Shown here in pieces: positions 6,746 through 11,293 of a DNA stretch of 11,293 nt. The DNA comes from Candidatus Omnitrophota bacterium (GTDB taxonomy: Bacteria; Omnitrophota; Gorgyraeia; Pluralincolimonadales; Pluralincolimonadaceae). The stretch spans positions 1 through 11,293 of the forward strand of contig JAGUXU010000110.1 in NCBI GenBank assembly GCA_020061685.1. Reading direction: 5' to 3'. The notes under the pieces were generated by a model. It had not been told where the DNA came from and ran no database searches. It saw only the letters and a program-made list of their open reading frames with translations. Every line of letters begins with the position of its first letter. The first letter of the stretch is position 1. The position numbers and the translations under genes were made by a program.

Positions 6746-7296
6746 AAAGAGCGTTTTTGTTCTTTATGCTGGCGGTCTTCATCATGGCGATATCCGATGC
6801 GGCCGAGGTCAGTTTAGTAAATCCCGGCCTTGAGGCGGATGCCCAGGAACCGTGGTATTGGTGGGGCGATGCGGGCACCGGGGCCTACGGCGTATCCGAG
6901 AGCAGCCACGAAGGCAAGAAGTCTATCAAGATAGTAGCGGATAAAGGAGATTATGTCCCGATGGGATTACTTCAGGATTTTGACTGCAGCCCGGAAGAGG
7001 AAGTCACGATCAGCGCCTGGATCATGAGCCCGGAGTCAAGCCCGCTTACCAATAGCGATGCTTTTGTAAGGCTTGAATTTTGGGGAGGGGAACCGTTCAA
7101 TATCATCAAGAGCTATGAAAGCCCGCACCTGACCGGCACGTTTAACTGGATGAACTCGACCATTTCGGGTAAAGCCCCGGAAGGGACGACCAAGGCCAAG
7201 ATAGGGCTTTTTATCTGGAATCCGGGGACGGACCATTCCGGCGCCGTCTACTTTGATGACACGAAGGCCTCTAAGACAGGACCCGCTTTGTTTTAA
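6742..7296 (+). CDS. Small secreted CBM4/9-like carbohydrate-binding protein
   Basis: The 184-residue product has a short signal peptide (about 1-21, ending S-D-A-A) and one beta-rich domain. V-S-L-V-N-P-G-L-E near residue 23 and V-Y-F-D-D-T near residue 169 are the edges typical of a CBM4/9-like jelly roll. It is aromatic-rich (W38, W40, W41, W93, W114), as expected of a sugar-binding face. There are no catalytic motifs and no sorting tail, so it should be free in the periplasm or medium. The start at 6742 is chosen because AGGAGGG lies just upstream and the ATG overlaps the glycosidase stop (ATGA). A longer reading from 6712 would add ten charged residues before the signal peptide. Translation is probably coupled to the glycosidase, suggesting it helps that enzyme hold its polymer; this is inferred. 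Confidence 0.82.
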   Translation: MKRAFLFFMLAVFIMAISDAAEVSLVNPGLEADAQEPWYWWGDAGTGAYGVSESSHEGKKSIKIVADKGDYVPMGLLQDFDCSPEEEVTISAWIMSPESSPLTNSDAFVRLEFWGGEPFNIIKSYESPHLTGTFNWMNSTISGKAPEGTTKAKIGLFIWNPGTDHSGAVYFDDTKASKTGPALF

Positions 7297-7321
7297 GGCG
7301 CGGCACTAGGCAGGCAAGCGC

Positions 7322-8365
7322 ATGTCCTATACTTATAAAGATATCGCCAAGAGATCCGGCGTCTCTATTACGACCGTCTCGAGGGTTATAAACAAGAAAG
7401 ATCTCCACAAAGTCGGCAAGAAGAACCGGGAAAAAGTGGAGGCGTTGATAAAGAAACTGGATTTCACGCCGAATATAATCGCCCGCAGCTTAGTCAGTAA
7501 AAAGACCTTCAATATAGCCGTAGCCATAAAAGACCTCGAAGACATCATCAACCCCTATTTCAGCCAGGTGGTCAGCGGTATCGCCTACGTCCTTGAACGC
7601 AGGGGTTACTACCTGCAATTGGTAAGGACGCTCTCCGGAAAAGAGCCGCCGCTCTCCCCGTATTACCTTAAGGCCATTCAGGAAAAGAGGGTAGACGGCC
7701 TCATATTGTTAAGCGAGGAAGCGAAGGATAAAGAGGTGCTCGAACTGCACCGGAAGAAAGTCCCTATCGTCCTCGTCAACAGGTATATAAACGGTGAGAA
7801 GATCCACTCCGTATTGATAGATAATGAAAAAGGGCTATACGAAGCCGCGAAGGCCCTGATAGGGCTCGGGCGGAGGAAGATAGTATTTATGGCCGGTTCT
7901 TTGGAATTCCAGTTAGACCGGGACAGGTTAAACGGCTATAAAAGGGCGCTTTCGGAGAATAATATCGGATTTGACGCATCTCTCGTGACGGAAGGGCGGT
8001 TTGAGTTTGATAAGGCCTCGGAGGCGTTCGAGAGACTGCTGGCGCAAAATAAACAATTTGACGCCATAGCGGCCTCAGACGACGTGATGGCGCTGGCCTG
8101 TATCACCGCCTTGAAGAAAAAAAGCATCTCTGTTCCGGGAGACGTCTCGGTCATCGGGTTTAATGATATGTTGCTCGTGCCGGCGGCCTCTCCTACGCTT
8201 TCGTCGATGAGGCTGCCTCTTGTGGATATCGGAAAAGAAGCGGCCAATATGCTATTGAAATTGATAGACAAAGAAAAATTCGAGAGGCTCTCGGTCACAT
8301 TTACTCCGGAACTTATAAGGCGGGAGTCCATCGCGCCATATAGCCGAAAGGACCAAGCCGGGTGA
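7322..8365 (+). CDS. LacI-family transcriptional regulator
   Basis: The 347-residue protein has full family length. An N-terminal helix-turn-helix (Y-K-D-I-A-K-R-S-G-V-S through T-V-S-R-V-I-N, residues 5-24) is followed by the minor-groove hinge helix (A-R-S-L at 54-57). The sugar-binding core starts at about 63 and includes D-G-L-I-L-L, the A-S-D-D-V-M-A segment near 256 and V-S-V-I-G-F-N-D near 275-282. It should bind a palindromic operator with a central CG and release or bind DNA on sensing a sugar. The perfect palindrome at 2549-2562 is the best operator candidate in the window. The gene lies inside the operon of secreted proteins, 25 bp after the CBM4/9-like gene and overlapping the next by GTGA. 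No promoter or good Shine-Dalgarno is visible in the 25-bp gap, so it probably depends on operon transcription. Confidence 0.95.
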   Translation: MSYTYKDIAKRSGVSITTVSRVINKKDLHKVGKKNREKVEALIKKLDFTPNIIARSLVSKKTFNIAVAIKDLEDIINPYFSQVVSGIAYVLERRGYYLQLVRTLSGKEPPLSPYYLKAIQEKRVDGLILLSEEAKDKEVLELHRKKVPIVLVNRYINGEKIHSVLIDNEKGLYEAAKALIGLGRRKIVFMAGSLEFQLDRDRLNGYKRALSENNIGFDASLVTEGRFEFDKASEAFERLLAQNKQFDAIAASDDVMALACITALKKKSISVPGDVSVIGFNDMLLVPAASPTLSSMRLPLVDIGKEAANMLLKLIDKEKFERLSVTFTPELIRRESIAPYSRKDQAG

Positions 8366-9024
8366 AGAAGATATTTTTATTGTGCGCGGTCGCCGGCTTG
8401 ATCGCGGGCAGCATAGGCGTTTACGCCGAAGAACCGGATCTGCTCATCACTGATTTTGAAAAACACCCCAATGCCCTCGGCGGAGAGATGGGCCTTTACG
8501 GAGCGGGCGAGCCGGACTGGAAGAACAAGACCCAGCCGTACAGTTGGTATTATACGCCTGAAGTGAAGGGCTACAAAAAAGAGAATATAATAAGCGGACA
8601 GCAGTCTTTCAGGCTTGTCAACGGCAATGGCCCGATAAGCAATGTGGGTTGGGCAAGCTTCGGAATGGATATGGGCCCCGTGACCGGACCGGAGGCGATG
8701 CCGGTCAAGATCAGGCCGCTGGATGTCAGCGGTTATAAATATCTCTCGTTTTGGGCCAAAGGGGAAAAGGGAGGCGAAAAGCTAAGGGTCATTTTCAGGG
8801 ACGCCTCCGCCACGACATACATGCCCGAGCACCTCTATGATATAAAAGAGCCCCTTACCGTCGAATGGAAGAGGATCGTCATCCCCCTTAATGAGATCGA
8901 AGGGGTGGATTTTAAGAACCTCGTCCATATAGGCATCTCCTTTGGTGAAGATATAGGCAATAAATTAGGCACCATCATCTACCTCGACGACTTCGCTTTT
9001 ACCAATTATATCTCCCTTCAATGA
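8362..9024 (+). CDS. Secreted CBM11-like carbohydrate-binding protein (copy B)
   Basis: This 220-residue product has a signal peptide (about 1-22, ending V-Y-A) and a single CBM11/CIA30-like beta-sandwich from D-L-L-I-T-D-F-E-K to I-Y-L-D-D-F-A-F-T-N. It aligns end to end with the protein at 3465-4130. Shared blocks include P-Y-S-W, Q-S-F-R-L-V-N-G, S-F-G-M-D-M-G, Y-K-Y-L, G-E-K-G-G-E and F-R-D-A. Translation starts at GTG 8362, overlapping the regulator's stop, with AAAGGA (8347-8352) as ribosome site. It overlaps the toroid gene by ATGA. Like copy A it stands directly before a large secreted enzyme-like gene, so each big protein has its own small CBM11-like companion. Its ligand is unknown. 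Confidence 0.85.
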   Translation: MKKIFLLCAVAGLIAGSIGVYAEEPDLLITDFEKHPNALGGEMGLYGAGEPDWKNKTQPYSWYYTPEVKGYKKENIISGQQSFRLVNGNGPISNVGWASFGMDMGPVTGPEAMPVKIRPLDVSGYKYLSFWAKGEKGGEKLRVIFRDASATTYMPEHLYDIKEPLTVEWKRIVIPLNEIEGVDFKNLVHIGISFGEDIGNKLGTIIYLDDFAFTNYISLQ

Positions 9025-10742
9025 TCAAAAAGATATTTGCGCCGGTCCTCGCCCTGCTGCTTCTTTCTTCGGCCACGGCTTTAGCGGATGAGGCGGCGGA
9101 AAAGGCCTACAAGTGGTTCGAGCGCCAGCAGGATACGAGCCGCTTCTTCCTTTTTTTCTCAAACGGCCTCGTGCCCAGCCAGGAGGGCGCGAGGGATTGC
9201 TTTACCTATGACGAAGCCCTCTCGGCTTTTGTCTTCACGCTCCACAAGGATCACAAGAGAGCGGAAGAGATACTGAAATTTTACGAGGGCGTCTATAAAA
9301 AACACAAGAAGCGTTACGGCAGATTCATGGGTTTTACCGACGTATATAAGATAAGCGGCAGGGAGACGGAGACCCGCGCCGCAGGTCCGAACGCGTGGAT
9401 ACTGATGGCCATAAATTACTACACCTACAAGACAGGCGACAGACAATTCCTTGATTTTGCCGAGGATATCGGTGACTGGCTCTTGGAACTTGAAGGCCTC
9501 GAGGGCGGCATTACCGGAGGATATTTCGGGAACGGCATGCCGATGGCATGGATATCCACTGAGCACAATTTTGACTGTTACACGGCCCTGCGTGACCTGT
9601 ATCTTCTCACCAAGAAGGAAAAATACGGGCTCGCGGCCGCAAGGGCGAGAGAATGGCTGACCACAGGTGGCTGGAATAAGAAAGAAAAAAGATTCAATAT
9701 GGGCGATTCGAATCCCAACTATGCCACGGACCTCTCCTCGTGGGCGGTCTTGAGCCTGGGAAAGGAGTACGCCTCTACGCTTTCCTTCGCCGTAGACAAA
9801 TCGCTCAACAAACAGTTATACAAGGCGAATCAGGTCGAGATAGAAGGTTTCGATTTCGGCTCTCCTTATATAAAGAGCCCATATCCCGATAAGGACGCCA
9901 TCTGGTTTGAGGGCACGGGTCAGATGGTCCTCGCTTTTTATCTGGCGGGACAGGATAAGGAGGGTGATTATTTCCTGGGCCAGCTGGATAAGGCCGTAAC
10001 AAAGAGCAGAAGGTATGAGGACGCATATGCCCTGCCGTATGCCTCGAACGAGGGCACGCCGGCTTACAGCAGCTGGATGATGAAGCCGAAGCCGCTGTGC
10101 GTGGCCGCGACCGCGTGGTATATTTTCGCCAAAGAAAGATTCAATCCGTTTTCCATGACGGGCAATTTAGACGAAGCCAACGATTCCCTGAATAAATTCA
10201 AGAAGAGGATGGATTTCAAGTTCTCCCCGGTCATAGACAATTTTGAATACGGCCTTCCCCAGCTTTTGAACGCCTATCCGAAAAATTCGATGATCTTGAC
10301 CGGCGTAACGGCTTCGATCGGCCTCTCAAAAGACGCAAAGAAGGGTAGGAAGGCGCTGGAGATCGATATAAAGGTCGCGAAGGCGGCAAACAATTATTCG
10401 TGTTCGGTCACACGCCCATTTTTACATCCGCAGGATTGGGCCGGATATAAGAAACTGACTTTCTGGATCAGGTCGAAGCAGGCCGTCAAGTGCACCTTTA
10501 AGGTGCAGGCCAAGGACAAGGACGGCGAACTCTGGAATTCGCCGTTTGTCTATGTGACAAAGGACTGGCAGAAGGCCGGGTTCGATTTAAGGGGGGATTT
10601 CGAGAAAGACAAGGCCCATCTTCCCGGCTACGGCAACGGAAAATTCGAGATGAATAATATAATAGCCCTTAATCTGGCCGTCGCTTTCAAGGAACAGGGC
10701 AAGGAGATCAAGATTCTTATTGATGAATTGAAATTGGAATAA
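9021..10742 (+). CDS. Secreted alpha/alpha-toroid (six-hairpin glycosidase-like) protein with C-terminal CBM11-like domain
   Basis: This 573-residue protein has a signal peptide (about 1-22, ending A-L-A). A helical domain (about 24-380) has repeated helix pairs and aromatic-acidic loops, like (alpha/alpha)6 glycosidases. The C-terminal CBM11/CIA30-like domain (about 402-573) runs from V-I-D-N-F-E-Y-G to I-L-I-D-E-L-K-L-E. Candidate acidic catalytic residues are D63-E64 in T-Y-D-E-A, E181 and D185 in S-T-E-H-N-F-D, and E297 in W-F-E-G-T-G. I do not recognise a named CAZy family, so catalysis, and hydrolase versus lyase, are open. It overlaps copy B of the CBM11-like protein by ATGA and is the last gene of the putative operon. 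No terminator follows; instead the promoter of the next regulator begins inside its final codons. Confidence 0.82.
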   Translation: MIKKIFAPVLALLLLSSATALADEAAEKAYKWFERQQDTSRFFLFFSNGLVPSQEGARDCFTYDEALSAFVFTLHKDHKRAEEILKFYEGVYKKHKKRYGRFMGFTDVYKISGRETETRAAGPNAWILMAINYYTYKTGDRQFLDFAEDIGDWLLELEGLEGGITGGYFGNGMPMAWISTEHNFDCYTALRDLYLLTKKEKYGLAAARAREWLTTGGWNKKEKRFNMGDSNPNYATDLSSWAVLSLGKEYASTLSFAVDKSLNKQLYKANQVEIEGFDFGSPYIKSPYPDKDAIWFEGTGQMVLAFYLAGQDKEGDYFLGQLDKAVTKSRRYEDAYALPYASNEGTPAYSSWMMKPKPLCVAATAWYIFAKERFNPFSMTGNLDEANDSLNKFKKRMDFKFSPVIDNFEYGLPQLLNAYPKNSMILTGVTASIGLSKDAKKGRKALEIDIKVAKAANNYSCSVTRPFLHPQDWAGYKKLTFWIRSKQAVKCTFKVQAKDKDGELWNSPFVYVTKDWQKAGFDLRGDFEKDKAHLPGYGNGKFEMNNIIALNLAVAFKEQGKEIKILIDELKLE

Positions 10743-10755
10743 ATGATGGTATAAT
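10728..10755 (+). promoter_or_regulatory. Promoter of the GntR-type regulator, predicted to give a leaderless mRNA
   Basis: TTGAAA (10728-10733) and a perfect TATAAT (10750-10755) are 16 bp apart. Initiation about 7 nt after the -10 box falls on the A of the ATG at 10762, and there is no Shine-Dalgarno between. The -35 box lies within the last codons of the upstream gene. Confidence 0.65.
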
Positions 10756-10761
10756 GACTCT

Positions 10762-11293
10762 ATGAAATCGGTAAGCAAAAATAAATATCAAGCGCTTCAC
10801 AAGCAGTTCCTCGATATTCTCAAGAAGGAGATAAAAGAGGGCAGGTATAAACCATCCGAACTGATCCCGTCCGAACGAAACCTCGTGGAAGAGTATAAGA
10901 TAAGCCGCTCTACCGTCAGGAGGGCCGTCTCACAACTGGTTACGGAGGGGTGGCTTTATTCGGTTGCTGGTACGGGCACCTTTGTGTCATCTGACGTGAT
11001 GCGTAAGGAGAGGAACAGCAGGGTCAGAAGCAGGAACATAAGTTGTGTCCTGAAGGCCGGCGGGTCCCCTCTGGACAGCCCCTATTATTCCAAGATCTTC
11101 AAGAGCATGCAGGATGAAGTCGCGCGCCTCGGTTATTACCTGTCTTTCTATTATTTCACGGAAGACTCGAAGGCGAATCTCGTTAATATCACCAAAGAAA
11201 AACAGTTGGACGGTTTAATACTGATCGGCATGATGAAGAAAGAAATAATCTTAGATGTTTATAAGAACAGGATACCGTTCGTTCTCGTTGATA
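10762..11293 (+). CDS. GntR-type regulator with LacI-like sensor domain (3' end outside window)
   Basis: The open frame covers 177 codons plus one base to the window edge. Residues about 11-76 form a GntR-type winged helix: L-I-P-S-E-R-N-L followed by I-S-R-S-T-V-R-R-A-V and the wing G-T-G-T-F-V. A linker leads at about 92 into the start of a LacI/periplasmic-binding-protein-like sensor: Y-Y-S-K-I-F-K-S-M-Q, then Q-L-D-G-L-I-L-I-G and I-P-F-V-L-V-D at the edge. This GntR-plus-LacI layout is known from AraR-type sugar repressors. Full-length relatives are about 350-380 residues, so about half is missing. It has its own promoter, so its level may be set apart from the operon before it. Its target and sugar are unknown. 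Confidence 0.92.
   Translation, partial: MKSVSKNKYQALHKQFLDILKKEIKEGRYKPSELIPSERNLVEEYKISRSTVRRAVSQLVTEGWLYSVAGTGTFVSSDVMRKERNSRVRSRNISCVLKAGGSPLDSPYYSKIFKSMQDEVARLGYYLSFYYFTEDSKANLVNITKEKQLDGLILIGMMKKEIILDVYKNRIPFVLVD

Noticed and set aside
7936..8331. 131-codon minus-strand frame
   Set aside because: Antisense to the conserved sugar-binding core of the LacI regulator; serine-rich composition typical of a shadow frame.
1..11293. CRISPR arrays, tRNA or rRNA genes, insertion sequences
   Set aside because: No regularly spaced repeats, cloverleaf-like segments, transposase genes or terminal inverted repeats were seen.

Overview
The window looks like a piece of chromosome from an uncultured Gram-negative bacterium. 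The best guess is the Planctomycetota/Verrucomicrobiota-related lineages, for example Candidatus Omnitrophota. The reasons are a TolC-type lipoprotein and a PEP-CTERM protein (both imply an outer membrane), a wealth of small secreted carbohydrate-binding proteins, and mid-range GC with frequent ATA/AGG codons. This is an impression from protein style, not a phylogenetic result.

Layout. Positions 1-1154 (minus strand) hold most of an outer-membrane efflux lipoprotein of the TolC/NodT kind, running off the left edge. It is transcribed divergently from a two-gene plus-strand unit (1274-2472): a three-helix small membrane protein overlapping a membrane-anchored metallophosphoesterase of the YkuE/YaeI type. 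Back-to-back sigma70-like promoters lie in the 119-bp gap. A 188-bp intergenic region (2473-2660) then carries a strong promoter, two copies of a palindromic LacI-operator-like motif exactly 60 bp apart and a GC-rich hairpin followed by a T-run. It precedes a PEP-CTERM surface protein (2661-3329), which ends in a clear intrinsic terminator.

From 3465 to 10742 six genes follow with overlaps or very short gaps, so they are probably one operon: a secreted CBM11-like protein; a secreted 867-residue enzyme with two clan GH-A TIM barrels on either side of an F5/8 type C (discoidin) domain; a small CBM4/9-like secreted protein; a cytoplasmic LacI-family regulator; a second CBM11-like protein paralogous to the first; and a secreted alpha/alpha-toroid protein fused to a CBM11-like C-terminal domain. 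At 10762 a GntR-type regulator with a LacI-like sensor domain starts from its own, apparently leaderless promoter and runs off the right edge.

Read together, 2661-11293 is a polysaccharide-binding and -processing locus. Five of the operon proteins and the PEP-CTERM protein carry export signals, and two sugar-type regulators are present. No transporter, kinase or intracellular sugar enzyme lies in the window. The substrate cannot be read from the sequence; a beta-glucan-like polymer, or the cell's own exopolysaccharide, are possibilities. The two-barrel enzyme, the CBM11-like paralogues and the operator pair at the PEP-CTERM promoter are the most distinctive elements.
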